Notes under the pieces: generated by a model | The model's database searches: none | Told to the model about the DNA's origin: nothing | The model's input: only the letters and a program-made list of their open reading frames with translations | In this document: positions 15,941-26,085 of the stretch, piece by piece | Layout of the letters: each line of letters begins with the position of its first letter | Position numbering within the stretch: the first letter of the stretch is position 1 | Made by a program: the position numbers and the translations under genes | Source: an uncultured Bacteroidales bacterium | GTDB lineage: Bacteria > Bacteroidota > Bacteroidia > Bacteroidales > UBA932 | Length of the DNA stretch: 41,350 nucleotides | Direction: 5' to 3' | NCBI GenBank assembly: GCA_944323345.1 | Contig: CALUSC010000015.1 | Coordinates: 1-41,350 of the forward strand

Positions 15941-18180
15941 TTCATTCCTATCTCATCGAGAATATAATCCATTCCGGCATATCTGTCCAGAACCCACAGT
16001 ACATATCTGATATCCACGCAGACGCACTTGGTATATCCGTCGACATAATATACGTCGGAAGCCAGAGACTCCTTGTTCCCGTCGAATGCCAGGCCGATGA
16101 GCTCTCCTTTCGCATTCATGACAGGAGAACCGGAATTTCCTCCTGTGATGTCGTTATCAGTCAGGAAATTCACATACATGCTTCCGTCCTTGTCTGCCCA
16201 GCGGCCCCAGTCAGCCTCTTCCAGAAGTTCTTTCTGTCTGTCTTTCAGTCCGAACTCATATACGGAAGGATCGTATTTTTCGAGGATACCTGCAGTCGTG
16301 GACCTCCAGGACCAGGTAACGGCATCATAAGGCTCTATGTCGCCGACCGTCCCGTACGTTATCCTCATGGTGGAGTTCGCATCAGGATACTGTGCCAGAC
16401 CGTCCTCCACAGACTTGCGGTATCTGGCATGCGTGTATTCCCTGTCCAGTGACGATATAGAAGGGGCCCCCTCGACGGCTGCCACACGCCTGTTCAGCGT
16501 GATTATCCTGATATCCTGATAAAAACGGAACAGAGGATCTGCAAAATATTCGTCGAGAGTATGTTCCGCCCCGATAAATTCCTCAAGTCTCGCCCTGTCC
16601 GTAAGGAAACTGCCGTTCCAGAGATATTCAGTCATGGCGTCATAATCGCATTGCCCGTCAGGGCACGAATATTTTTCCAGAAGCTCTTTCTGGTATGGTC
16701 CGAGTACGGAATGGCTGATATTCTCATAGAACTCTTTCACCGAATATTTGAAAAGGTCTTTCTCGACATCCAGCACGATATTGTCATACTCGCGGAGAAG
16801 ATTGGTTTTTATCGCGTTATAATCGCGCCCGCAGAACCTGAAATGTCTGCAGCAGTTCACTTCCGCAGAGTCCGGACCGCCCGGCTGGACTGCCGTATGC
16901 ATCCGTATGCGGTTCTTTGTGAGGACTTCCCTTTTCAGAAGATTCAGACGGGAAATCATCCTGGACAGCGTGGTCCCGCGCACGAGAGTCTCCCTGTAAT
17001 AATTGATATCGCGTTCTGCATCTTCCACATCCTGATATTTCTCATTCAGCAGCGGGATGACATCTCCCCACTGCGCCTGGCGGTCGGGATCTGCATCGAT
17101 CCATGCCTGGAGTTCCTGCTCTTCAGCGGCTTTCTTGCCTATCACGTCGAACCTGCGGATATTCTTTTCCTTGCCGCAGTTCAGTTCCTGTACATTGCTC
17201 AGACTGAAGTAATAATCCGAATACTTGAGCCTTATGGCAGGATCGGCATTCATCCACCTGTTTACGATGGCCATCTGTTCGCCGCGGATTCTGTTCGAAA
17301 TCGGCAGTGTGATATTCTCGTCGAAACTCACTTCGGCAGATGAACTGTACCTGTTCGTACGTCCGGGATAACCGATGACCATAGTGAAATCCCCCGGCTT
17401 GTACCCGTCAGTGGAAACAGTCAGTCTGGCTTCAGGTTTCAGAGGAATATTCTGTCCGTCATATTCAGCAGGAGAACCGTCCGGAGCCGTATAAATACGG
17501 TACATGGCGAAGTCGCATTTATGCTGAGGCCATTCCCAGTTGTCTATGTCACCGCCGTAAGCAGCGAACGACACCGGAGGAGCAGCCACCAGCCTGATGT
17601 CGGAATATACCTTGTAGAACATCATATAATATTTCTCCCCTCCCCACATCGAAGACAGAGAAGCCTCCAGTCCGTCAGCCCCGTCGGAATATTTCTTTTC
17701 CATCAGGAAAGTGATCTTCCTCATACCGAAAGGCTTGCCCTGCTTCCGCAGATCTTCCTGCATGGCCAGGACCTCGTCAGTCACATCGAGGACCTTCTTC
17801 AGGAAATACATGTTCTTTCCCGGAATCGGAATCTCTTCATCGCGGGACAATGCCCAGAAACCGTCTTCAAGATAGTTTTTCTCGTCCGTACTCAGGGCAT
17901 GTACGTCACCGTAAGCACAATGATGGTTCGTAATCACAAGGCCTTCATCGGATATGACGCTGCCGGTACAGCCGAAATCGAGGGAAACGACGGCATCCGA
18001 AATGGTCGCACCCCCGGCATCGGCGTTATAAATCTCGTTAGCCGAAAGTTTCAGCCCGCGCTTTTTCATCTGCTTTTCGAGAGCCTTGTCTATACCGTTT
18101 ATCATCCACATGCCCTCGTCTGCCCAGGACAATGTCAGTCCCAGGCAGAAGACGGCCAATACAGATATTATTCTTTTCAT
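15937..18180 (-). CDS. S46 family dipeptidyl-peptidase, DPP7-like
   Basis: S46 enzymes remove dipeptides from the N termini of peptides in the periplasm and feed amino-acid fermentation in Bacteroidota. The 747-residue protein has a signal peptide (MKRIISVLAVFCLGLTLSWA) and a chymotrypsin-fold catalytic set: His in TNHHC (86 or 87), Asp in the DNWEWPQHKCDF block (near 223), and Ser683 in GGNSGSPV. The residue 18 positions after the serine, which sets specificity in P. gingivalis DPP7 (Gly) versus DPP11 (Arg), is Gly701 (AFDGN), favouring DPP7-type preference for hydrophobic residues. It starts 1 base after the polyferredoxin stop. Confidence 0.93.
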   Translation of the reverse strand: MKRIISVLAVFCLGLTLSWADEGMWMINGIDKALEKQMKKRGLKLSANEIYNADAGGATISDAVVSLDFGCTGSVISDEGLVITNHHCAYGDVHALSTDEKNYLEDGFWALSRDEEIPIPGKNMYFLKKVLDVTDEVLAMQEDLRKQGKPFGMRKITFLMEKKYSDGADGLEASLSSMWGGEKYYMMFYKVYSDIRLVAAPPVSFAAYGGDIDNWEWPQHKCDFAMYRIYTAPDGSPAEYDGQNIPLKPEARLTVSTDGYKPGDFTMVIGYPGRTNRYSSSAEVSFDENITLPISNRIRGEQMAIVNRWMNADPAIRLKYSDYYFSLSNVQELNCGKEKNIRRFDVIGKKAAEEQELQAWIDADPDRQAQWGDVIPLLNEKYQDVEDAERDINYYRETLVRGTTLSRMISRLNLLKREVLTKNRIRMHTAVQPGGPDSAEVNCCRHFRFCGRDYNAIKTNLLREYDNIVLDVEKDLFKYSVKEFYENISHSVLGPYQKELLEKYSCPDGQCDYDAMTEYLWNGSFLTDRARLEEFIGAEHTLDEYFADPLFRFYQDIRIITLNRRVAAVEGAPSISSLDREYTHARYRKSVEDGLAQYPDANSTMRITYGTVGDIEPYDAVTWSWRSTTAGILEKYDPSVYEFGLKDRQKELLEEADWGRWADKDGSMYVNFLTDNDITGGNSGSPVMNAKGELIGLAFDGNKESLASDVYYVDGYTKCVCVDIRYVLWVLDRYAGMDYILDEIGMN

Positions 18181-18181
18181 A

Positions 18182-20197
18182 TTACTTCTCGACAGGTTTT
18201 ACAATACCCTTCTTTTCGAAACCGATCTTTGCCGGAGTCTCGCGTACATCATCCTTTGCATAGGTGATATACCATGTCTCCTGCGTCATCTGTTTCCAGA
18301 GTTCATCCTCGGTCATCGGCTCGGCATAGCGGATCCTGATGGCAGGAACCAGATCCTCGTTCAGCACGAGATAAATGCCGATGATACCGTCGTTCTTCGA
18401 CAAATGATTGCTAAGATACGGCATATTTCTGAGAATAATAGGCTTTTCATAGTTATGATCGGCTATTTCGTAGAAATATTGCGGCACGCCCTCATATTTC
18501 TCCACCCGGCTCTTGAACTCAGCCTTGAACGGATTGAAAAGCATGCGTATCAGATCTTCCGTAGGAATATAGCTGACAGTGTCTTCCATATCCACGAATT
18601 CATAATCCACCTCAGTATCCTTGGTCCCGCCGCCATGAACAGGCATCGAGAGGACTTTCATTTCGACCACATCCCTGAACCAGTCGCGGTCCAGGTTTTC
18701 GGAAGGGTCCAAATAGACATGGACAATGAGAGGGCAGGCGAATTCGGAAGTCAGCCCGTAAATTTTCTTTCCGGTCAGCCTCATCTGAAGACCGAGATAA
18801 TTAAGATCCATCTTGTCATACATCTTCTCAGTCCTGATAGTGAGAACCTTCACACTGTCGACTACTGCCGGGTCAGGAGTATTCACTCTGAATTTGGAAG
18901 GGACAAAGATATTTTCCAGAATCTTTTCAGGCGTAATCCTGGCAGGATCGTATGTAACGATGGCATAATGATGGTTTACGTATGTCCTTACTCCGTAAAT
19001 TCCGGGTATCTTCTGCAGTTTCGCCTTGAAAGCCATGGAACTGCCGAAACATTTTACAGAACGCAGACCGTCTATTCTGGTCTCTGCCAGAGTTTCAGGA
19101 TCTATAAGCCGGGTTACGGTGCCGTCTTCAGCGACAGATTCTATTCCCCACTGCTCATCGATCGTAGGCAGTTCGAACTTGTTCCCTATCCACATGCCCA
19201 GGATTATGAGCAGCACAGCAAGAATCGCAGGAAGGAATCTTCCGAAGCCGGATTTGTTCTTCTGGCATGCGCCGATATGAAGCGCATCAGTCGGACAGAC
19301 AGCCACACATTCGCCGCAAAGCGTACAGTCTACGGAATTCAGTCTTCCGCCGCTCAAGGCATCCACATCGATACCGTATGGACATTTCTTGTTGCAGATT
19401 CCGCAGTGGGTACATGAACTTGCCGTCTTTATAACGTTAAGTATCTGATATTTAGGTTTTCTGTTCAGGATTTCGAGCAAATATCCTGCAACACAGAACA
19501 CTGCCAGAAGCACCCACCACGGGATGTTTGCGCCCAGCAGATCCAGAATCCACCACAGGCCAAAGAGGACAATAATCCATATCCAGAACTTGAGAGAGTT
19601 CGAAATCGCACCGAGCGGACACAGATATTTGCACCAGAACATGTTTATGACCAGTCCGCCAAGCACGAGGAGAACGATAGTCACGATGGACATCCAGAGC
19701 GTAATTTCTCCCTGGAAACCTGTAGCTGCCGCATAATACGGATCCAGATTCTTGCAGAACAGCTCGCTCGCGGTAGCTGTCATATAGAATATCCAGAATA
19801 CGAGGCCGTACTTGAAAATTCTCAGGACAGAGTCGGCCACAGAACCGTTCCTGACTGTGATGCCTTTTATGTTCAGGCTGTTGCGGAGCTTTATCAGCAA
19901 GTCCTGGACAGTCCCCAGCGGACAGATATAGCCGCAGAACAGTTTGCTGAAAAGCACAACTGCCGCAGCAAGCATGATTCCCATCATTATCTGCAGGGAA
20001 CTCATGCTGCACGGAAGCGATCCGTTTACGAAAAACGTGGTCAGAGCCTCCAGACCGCCCATAGGGCAATATGCTTCCGGGTCAGCCGGCTCCTTGCTCG
20101 GTATGATTCCAGTCAGGAACACTACCAGGGCCGCAAGCACTCCCCACTGAAGGAGATATTTCGGCCAATTCTTGATGATGGTGGATTTTTTTGCCAT
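18182..20197 (-). CDS. membrane polyferredoxin (NapH/CcoG-like) with C-terminal HMA-like domain
   Basis: This 671-residue protein is a putative inner-membrane electron-transfer component. The N-terminal half has about five to six membrane segments with the NapH/NosR-type motifs FCGYICPLG (C88, C92) and WCKYLCPLG (C189, C193). Two [4Fe-4S] ferredoxin motifs follow (C262-C265-C268-C272 and C291-C294-C297-C301), then another membrane segment near 322-338. Residues about 376-435 look like a heavy-metal-associated (HMA) domain, but the metal-binding CxxC is reduced to a single C383. The rest has no family I recognise. A metal or haem reductase role, by analogy with the cupric reductase CcoG, is inference. 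It lies 22 bases after the M16 gene. Confidence 0.8.
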   Translation of the reverse strand: MAKKSTIIKNWPKYLLQWGVLAALVVFLTGIIPSKEPADPEAYCPMGGLEALTTFFVNGSLPCSMSSLQIMMGIMLAAAVVLFSKLFCGYICPLGTVQDLLIKLRNSLNIKGITVRNGSVADSVLRIFKYGLVFWIFYMTATASELFCKNLDPYYAAATGFQGEITLWMSIVTIVLLVLGGLVINMFWCKYLCPLGAISNSLKFWIWIIVLFGLWWILDLLGANIPWWVLLAVFCVAGYLLEILNRKPKYQILNVIKTASSCTHCGICNKKCPYGIDVDALSGGRLNSVDCTLCGECVAVCPTDALHIGACQKNKSGFGRFLPAILAVLLIILGMWIGNKFELPTIDEQWGIESVAEDGTVTRLIDPETLAETRIDGLRSVKCFGSSMAFKAKLQKIPGIYGVRTYVNHHYAIVTYDPARITPEKILENIFVPSKFRVNTPDPAVVDSVKVLTIRTEKMYDKMDLNYLGLQMRLTGKKIYGLTSEFACPLIVHVYLDPSENLDRDWFRDVVEMKVLSMPVHGGGTKDTEVDYEFVDMEDTVSYIPTEDLIRMLFNPFKAEFKSRVEKYEGVPQYFYEIADHNYEKPIILRNMPYLSNHLSKNDGIIGIYLVLNEDLVPAIRIRYAEPMTEDELWKQMTQETWYITYAKDDVRETPAKIGFEKKGIVKPVEK

Positions 20198-20219
20198 GGT
20201 TCAGATATTTTGATTGTTG

Positions 20220-23051
20220 TTATTCTTCACGGTATATTGAAACGAACTTGTCGCCTTTTACAAGTCCGGCGGCGAATTTCCGGATATCCGATGCGGAAAC
20301 GCTGCCGATCGCCGCTTCATAATCATAATCATACGGTACGCCATAGACGACGTGGTTTCTCAGTTCCGTATTCCGTGCCCTCAGAGAATTCTTGTCGGCC
20401 GCTTCCTTTTCTCCCCTGTGCTTTACGAGATACTTCGCGGCTTCTTCCATCTCCTGGCCGGAAGGCCCTTCAGACGCCATTTCCGCCATGACATCAGCGA
20501 CATCCTGCACCAGTATGTCGATCATTTCCGGCCTGGTCTGAAATGCCACCACGGATTCGAAAGCGCCTCCGGATGAATATGGGATATCAGTACCGAAACT
20601 TACATGATATGTTCCGCCGCGGGCCTCGCGTATCTGGTTGAGATACCTGGCAGACATCATATAATCCAGCATCTCTATCATTGCCAGATTTTCGGGATCG
20701 AGACTGGTTTTCCCTTTGAAATAATAAGTGACATTGCCTTTCGGCACAGTTTCCACATCATAGCTGCGGTCGAACACCACTTCCCCTTCATATACCGGGA
20801 GAGGCGCCTCCGTCTTATCCTTTTCCACATTATATTCACCGGACAACGACGCTATATATTTTTTCACCAGAGATTCTATCTCGGTCTTGTCCAAATCGCT
20901 GGAAATATATACGGTCATATTGGAGAAATCGCCGAATGTCCTGTGGAACATATCCCGGACAAACTCCATGTCGACCGCTTCCACGGCCGAACTGTCCACT
21001 TCCGCAAGCCACGGATGACTGCCATACCTGAGATCCTTCACCTCCCTGGCGAACAGATCGGAATTCTCCTTCTTCTTTCCGAGGAAACGGAGATTATCCT
21101 GCTTCATTTTCTCCAGGGCTGACTCTTTCGCAAAATACGGATCGGTCAGAAGGCCGTAAATCATCCGGAAACCGGTTTCCAGGCTTTTCCTGTCCGCCGA
21201 CAATGAAACAGACGCCTCCGTCTGTCCCAGATCGATGGAAATATTGGCTCCTGCACACTCAGGGCTGTTCCTTATCTCGACAGCATCGTAGCTGCCGAAA
21301 CCCGTATATCTGAAAATATAATTGGAAGCAAATCTGGCTGACGGCACGTCTTCCGGAGAATAAACCTTGTAACCGGTATCGAAAAACATCATCATGGACA
21401 GATGCGTATCCGACTTTACCGGCTCCGACGGGGTCCAATACACGGTAGCACCATTGCCCAGCTCCCATTTTTCGCTTCCGGTCCCCTTCACTGGAGAGAC
21501 CTTGTCCACGGAGCCCGGAGCCGGACTGTAATCCATGCTGATCTTTTTGAAACTCAAGTATGCCGGCTGAATATCCTTTGCGGAAGTCTCCGCAATGATT
21601 TCCTTCATCCTTTCGGGCGCCGGAAGTCCTGCTTCCTCTTTTTCATTCACACACCAGGAATATATCTGCTCGCAGTCGGAAAACATTTTTTTCGGGTAAT
21701 CCTTCACGTCATCGATAGTCATTCCCCCGATAATCATCTTCTGTATCCCTTTCAGTTCATACGGATCGGCTGCGGCATATCCCCGCAGGAAATTCTCAGT
21801 ATATGCATCCACGATCTGCCTGTTCTTGATATCTGACGGGAAAATCTCGACATTCAGGCGGTTTTTCTTCATCACCTTGAATTTTGCCGCCTCGAATTCA
21901 TCCTCCGATATGCCATACCTCAACATCCTTTCCGCCGCTTCCACATAAAATGCCAGCGCTGCCTCCGCATTCGAAAGGTCTTTCATGGCAAGAGTGACAA
22001 GTGAAATATAAAAATCATCGCTGTACGGGCTTGTCACCATGACGCCGGAAGACAGAGGACTGCCTTTCTTCCTGGCATCCTTGCTGATTCTTTCGTCAAA
22101 CACAGTCGTTATGATCTGCCTGGCATAAAGGTCCTTGTAAAACGCCTCGGTATTTCGGACCTCCCGCGACGGGAACGGCTGCTTGTTGATGACTTTCAGG
22201 ACATAATACTTTATCTGAGGGTCCAGCATATTCTCAAAAAGCGGCTCCTGCAGTGCCGGGACAGTATAAGTTTCCTTAGGCTGGGGATTCTCTGCGGCAG
22301 GAATATCCGAAAACATTTCACGCACCTTTTGCTCCATAGCCTCTGCATCGAAATCCCCGACTACTGCTATAGCCTGCAAATCAGGACGATACCACCTGTG
22401 ATAAAAATCCAGTATCTCGTGAGGCTTGAAACCGTTTATGACTTCAAGAGTTCCGAGAACAGTCCTTTCGGTATGCTTCGCACCTTTATAAATCAGGTCA
22501 TTCTGCTTGGTCATCATCCTCATCAGCGGCTCATCCTTCCTGCGCCATTCCTCGCTTATCACACCCCTCTCGGCATCGAGAGCCTCCGGTTCGCAGGATA
22601 TGTCGCACGACCAGTCGTGCAATATCATCAGCACCGAATCCACGAATGATTCACGCACCAGCGGCACAGACGAAATATTATAGACAGTCTCCGTCCTGTT
22701 CGTATAGGCATTCACATTGTACCCGAACCTGACACCGTCCTTTGCCAGGAAATTCAGGATTTCCTTATCCGGATAATGTCTGGTCCCGTTGAAGGCCATG
22801 TGCTCCAGAAAGTGGGCGAGCCCGTTCTGGTTGTCTTCCTCCTGAAGGGCGCCGACATTGTGGATAATATAAAAATCCGCACACCCTTCCGGATTGGAAT
22901 TGTGGCGGATATAATACGTCATACCATTGTCGAGCCGTCCTTTTATAAGCTGAGGGTCATCGGGGATGATATCCTGCGCCTGTGCAGGAATCACTGCCAG
23001 CACCGGCAATATTGCAGCCAGAAAGGCTGCAGCTTTGAAAACTTTTTTCAT
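20220..23051 (-). CDS. M16 family zinc peptidase (pitrilysin type), secreted
   Basis: M16 peptidases degrade unfolded peptides in a closed chamber. The 943-residue protein has a signal peptide (MKKVFKAAAFLAAILPVLA) and the inverted zinc motif HFLEH (H80, E83, H84) with the third ligand E161 in DAERGVISEEW. The second, non-catalytic M16 half follows (ELGNGATVYW to the C terminus), with RYLNQIREARGGTYHVSFGT. The length fits the two-domain periplasmic type. It lies 53 bases after the DUF6850 gene and 22 before the polyferredoxin gene, so it is part of the TonB operon. Confidence 0.94.
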   Translation of the reverse strand: MKKVFKAAAFLAAILPVLAVIPAQAQDIIPDDPQLIKGRLDNGMTYYIRHNSNPEGCADFYIIHNVGALQEEDNQNGLAHFLEHMAFNGTRHYPDKEILNFLAKDGVRFGYNVNAYTNRTETVYNISSVPLVRESFVDSVLMILHDWSCDISCEPEALDAERGVISEEWRRKDEPLMRMMTKQNDLIYKGAKHTERTVLGTLEVINGFKPHEILDFYHRWYRPDLQAIAVVGDFDAEAMEQKVREMFSDIPAAENPQPKETYTVPALQEPLFENMLDPQIKYYVLKVINKQPFPSREVRNTEAFYKDLYARQIITTVFDERISKDARKKGSPLSSGVMVTSPYSDDFYISLVTLAMKDLSNAEAALAFYVEAAERMLRYGISEDEFEAAKFKVMKKNRLNVEIFPSDIKNRQIVDAYTENFLRGYAAADPYELKGIQKMIIGGMTIDDVKDYPKKMFSDCEQIYSWCVNEKEEAGLPAPERMKEIIAETSAKDIQPAYLSFKKISMDYSPAPGSVDKVSPVKGTGSEKWELGNGATVYWTPSEPVKSDTHLSMMMFFDTGYKVYSPEDVPSARFASNYIFRYTGFGSYDAVEIRNSPECAGANISIDLGQTEASVSLSADRKSLETGFRMIYGLLTDPYFAKESALEKMKQDNLRFLGKKKENSDLFAREVKDLRYGSHPWLAEVDSSAVEAVDMEFVRDMFHRTFGDFSNMTVYISSDLDKTEIESLVKKYIASLSGEYNVEKDKTEAPLPVYEGEVVFDRSYDVETVPKGNVTYYFKGKTSLDPENLAMIEMLDYMMSARYLNQIREARGGTYHVSFGTDIPYSSGGAFESVVAFQTRPEMIDILVQDVADVMAEMASEGPSGQEMEEAAKYLVKHRGEKEAADKNSLRARNTELRNHVVYGVPYDYDYEAAIGSVSASDIRKFAAGLVKGDKFVSIYREE

Positions 23052-23104
23052 TACAGTTCAGATCCTTAAGTACAACAATAATCTCACCGGCGTCCGGGAT
23101 GGCA

Positions 23105-24715
23105 TCAGAATGCACAGCCGAGAGTGACTGTAAAGACATTCCGGAAACCGTCTGCGAGGAATTCAGGCTTTTTCAAGGTATGGTTATAGGTATCCCTTAC
23201 ATCTATGTACGCGGCAATTTTGTCGCCGAACAGTCTCGTATATCTGAAACTCAGGGTTCCGGACACTCTGGCTGCCGTATCATATTCGAAGTCGCGGTTC
23301 AGATAGTCGTCATTTGTCCTGAGATTGCTGGAAGAACTCGAAGCCAATGCCCCGTCGCTGTTCTTAGTGCCGAAACCGGTAAAATAATCAGCCGATACTC
23401 CGACGGTGAAGATATTCTTTCCTGCAGCTATATTCCTCCTGCCATGCAGGATAATGTCAATATCAGTAATATTCTGATCTCTGTAATACGGATAATATGT
23501 AGCTCTGAAAGTCTTGTACGAACCATCCGCCTCTATACCGTATTCCCATACCGGGCGATGCTGCTCTATACCGAGATATCCTGTATAAGAAAGACTGGCT
23601 TCGATATCAGTCCGTGACAGAGTTTCTCTCTGCCCGAAATACTCTACGACAGTATTCTCGCCTGGGACTGTCGTCTTTTTATAAATATTTTCATTATTGA
23701 CCAATCCGGCATATTCAGCGTAAAGGCTTATTCTGTGAAGATTATCTAGACGGCTTATATCGAGGACTCCGTTATAGCTTATGATATTTCCCCCGAATTC
23801 GCAGTAAAGGACATTCGTAGAAGCCTTTTCACCGTAAAAGCCGGTTCTCTTTTTGTAAGTCAATTCGTTAAAGAAAAGTACATTCTGACTGTTCCCGAAC
23901 TGAAGCTGCAAAGCACCGCCGTAAAACGTATTCAGCATAGGACGGTAGTCGGAAGTGGAGACATAACCGTCATCCCCGTCCAGAATTTCCACATACCCGA
24001 AATATCCTCCGAAATCGATGAAATTATAATACTGCCGGTCTGCCGTCCCGAAAGTCTTGCAGTTGAGCCGTTCGACAGTTCTTGCATATTCGAGATTTAA
24101 TCCTATTGCAAAACGGTCCGACGGCTGGAACTTCGTACCTGCCTGTAAACTGAGATCCATCCATGAAACAATCGGACGAGGGTCCTTGCGCTTCGCATAA
24201 TTTGCTGTCCCGTATTTTACATTGGCGCCTACAGACCATTTCGGACCGAAAGAATACGATATTCCGCCGAGCATATCGTACGACTCATTCGTTTTCGTAC
24301 CTGGATTGGCGTCAGTACTTTCTACGAAATTTACAGGATTATATGAGGGGTCCATAAGATAATGGCCCCCCATATTCTTCCCGTGAAAATAAGAATAAGA
24401 CAACTTCCCGTGGAAAGCTATCCGATCGGAAATCCTGACAAACGACTCCGTAAGTGCACCTGCAAGCAGACTGTTATCCGATCCCTCGACCGGAATCAGA
24501 CCTCCGTCTTCCTTGTTGAAATAAGCCTCTACGAAAGACGACCGGTCGACCTGAAGGGTCCCTATACCGGCTGCATTGGAACTGGTCAGCCACGGATTCG
24601 ATGCCTTGATGAAATCGAATTCGTAGACATTTCTCTGTGGCTGCTGGCCCCTTGAGGGCAGGCAAAAGAGAAATCCCAGGAGGAATATTGATGTGAAAGT
24701 CTTGCAGTTATACAT
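23105..24715 (-). CDS. DUF6850 family outer-membrane beta-barrel protein
   Basis: The 536-residue protein has a signal peptide (SIFLLGFLFCLPSRGQ), then alternating amphipathic strands over most of its length, and ends in phenylalanine (VTLGCAF), as outer-membrane barrels do. The early block FDFIKASNPWLTSSNAAGIG and the strands YSYFHGKNMGGHYLMDPS fit DUF6850. Its function is unknown. It follows the DUF4876 lipoprotein gene by 29 bases. The receptor, lipoprotein and barrel order suggests that they act as one outer-membrane unit (inference). Confidence 0.85.
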   Translation of the reverse strand: MYNCKTFTSIFLLGFLFCLPSRGQQPQRNVYEFDFIKASNPWLTSSNAAGIGTLQVDRSSFVEAYFNKEDGGLIPVEGSDNSLLAGALTESFVRISDRIAFHGKLSYSYFHGKNMGGHYLMDPSYNPVNFVESTDANPGTKTNESYDMLGGISYSFGPKWSVGANVKYGTANYAKRKDPRPIVSWMDLSLQAGTKFQPSDRFAIGLNLEYARTVERLNCKTFGTADRQYYNFIDFGGYFGYVEILDGDDGYVSTSDYRPMLNTFYGGALQLQFGNSQNVLFFNELTYKKRTGFYGEKASTNVLYCEFGGNIISYNGVLDISRLDNLHRISLYAEYAGLVNNENIYKKTTVPGENTVVEYFGQRETLSRTDIEASLSYTGYLGIEQHRPVWEYGIEADGSYKTFRATYYPYYRDQNITDIDIILHGRRNIAAGKNIFTVGVSADYFTGFGTKNSDGALASSSSSNLRTNDDYLNRDFEYDTAARVSGTLSFRYTRLFGDKIAAYIDVRDTYNHTLKKPEFLADGFRNVFTVTLGCAF

Positions 24716-24744
24716 TTTTCCGGATTTAATCTGTCAGATACTGG

Positions 24745-26055
24745 TTATTTCTTTATCGAAGGCACAGCTCTCTGGTGGAAATCGGCAGAGGAATTGTTCG
24801 TATCCTTGTAAATGATATGCGCTCCATTGGCTATCGACGCCTCTGCATCTATGCCGGAAGGATCAGTATTGCCATATACCTCATCGAGCATATCCGTTCC
24901 TCCTGCGTAGTTATATACCAGTTTTCCTTCGTTTTCAGGCAAAGCCTCCGTAGCCTCTTTATCCACATTTCTGTAAAGAGAATACCCTTTGTCCCCAGTC
25001 ATGTAAATCGATCCTGCATCCACTGATGCCGGAAGTCTTTTCTGGTTGTCATCTTCCTTGCCCACCTGGAAGACTTCAATACCGTCGACAGTCCACTCGG
25101 TCTTCACCTTTATGGCAGTAGTGGCCGTACCCAACGTATTGTCGGTATTGTTCGGATCTTTGACGAATGCTTCTATATCCGCATTTTCCAGAATAAAGAA
25201 AGCCGGACTGTTGACTGACATCGTCCACGCATTGGCCTTTCCGTATTTATACGTTTTCAGATAATGCGACTCGGGGATTCCGTCTGCCACGGCATATTTC
25301 GCATTGGTGTACCCTGACTCTATGTCATACATGACATAATTATCCGGACTGCTCAGATCTACGGAATTCATATAGGTTTCCGTATGGTTGATGGCACCGA
25401 ACAGGGCGACCACTATCTGAGAATATGCCGGAATCCTGACATCGGAAGTAAACCACCATACACAGTGATTTGCAGGGAGCCAGCCTTCATTGAAATATAA
25501 CGGGGTCGTACCGTCTACGATATATTTATTTGACTGACCGCTATTATACGGCAGGGCTGTAGTAAAGCCTACATCGCTTACATCGATTTCAGCATCGCTG
25601 TTATTGTACAGTATTACATAAGCGTCATTCCTGTATGCTTTCTCGCCGTTATTATCCATGCATCCTGCAAAATACAGTTCCTTGATGACAAGCTGGCTCG
25701 TCTTGGATTCAGTCAGGCTCAGCTCGAATGAATTCTCGCCGGCAGCCGACACCGTTACAGCAACATTCCCGTTATAAATGAAAATATCACCGTCCACCGA
25801 TGTCCTGTAAGAAGCAGAAGCATTATACAAGCCAGGTATTACCTTGAAAGTAGCTACACCGGCTACTGTTTTTGCCTCGTATGAAGCGGTATTGTCAGTA
25901 GTGGTAAGCGTAACCGTCACGTCGTCCTCAGCGAAAATCTCATCACCCTGCATCAAGGTAATATATATCTCAACCGGAGGATTTTCCGACTTCGGATCAC
26001 ATGATGAAGCTACAAGTGCTGCAGCTGCCATCAGAAAAACAACAATCTTTTTCAT
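24745..26055 (-). CDS. DUF4876 family lipoprotein
   Basis: The 436-residue protein begins with a lipoprotein signal (VVFLMAAAALVASSC, Cys19) followed by DPKSENPP. Next is an Ig-like or carboxypeptidase-regulatory-like domain (EDDVTVTLTTTDNTASYEAK, about residues 30-110). The main body resembles a lamin-tail-like beta domain (SQLVIKELYFAGCMDNNGEK; NDAYVILYNNSDAEIDVSD). It ends YKDTNNSSADFHQRAVPSIK. The role is unknown; as it is encoded directly after a TonB receptor it may act as a surface ligand-capture lipoprotein (inference). Confidence 0.85.
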   Translation of the reverse strand: MKKIVVFLMAAAALVASSCDPKSENPPVEIYITLMQGDEIFAEDDVTVTLTTTDNTASYEAKTVAGVATFKVIPGLYNASASYRTSVDGDIFIYNGNVAVTVSAAGENSFELSLTESKTSQLVIKELYFAGCMDNNGEKAYRNDAYVILYNNSDAEIDVSDVGFTTALPYNSGQSNKYIVDGTTPLYFNEGWLPANHCVWWFTSDVRIPAYSQIVVALFGAINHTETYMNSVDLSSPDNYVMYDIESGYTNAKYAVADGIPESHYLKTYKYGKANAWTMSVNSPAFFILENADIEAFVKDPNNTDNTLGTATTAIKVKTEWTVDGIEVFQVGKEDDNQKRLPASVDAGSIYMTGDKGYSLYRNVDKEATEALPENEGKLVYNYAGGTDMLDEVYGNTDPSGIDAEASIANGAHIIYKDTNNSSADFHQRAVPSIKK

Positions 26056-26085
26056 GTTTTGTGGATTTAGTTAAACAATATGTCG

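Noticed and set aside
18086-19417. 443-codon open frame on the plus strand
   Set aside because: It lies opposite the polyferredoxin and S46 genes, has no recognisable domain, and reads as a low-stop antisense frame of moderately GC-rich coding DNA.
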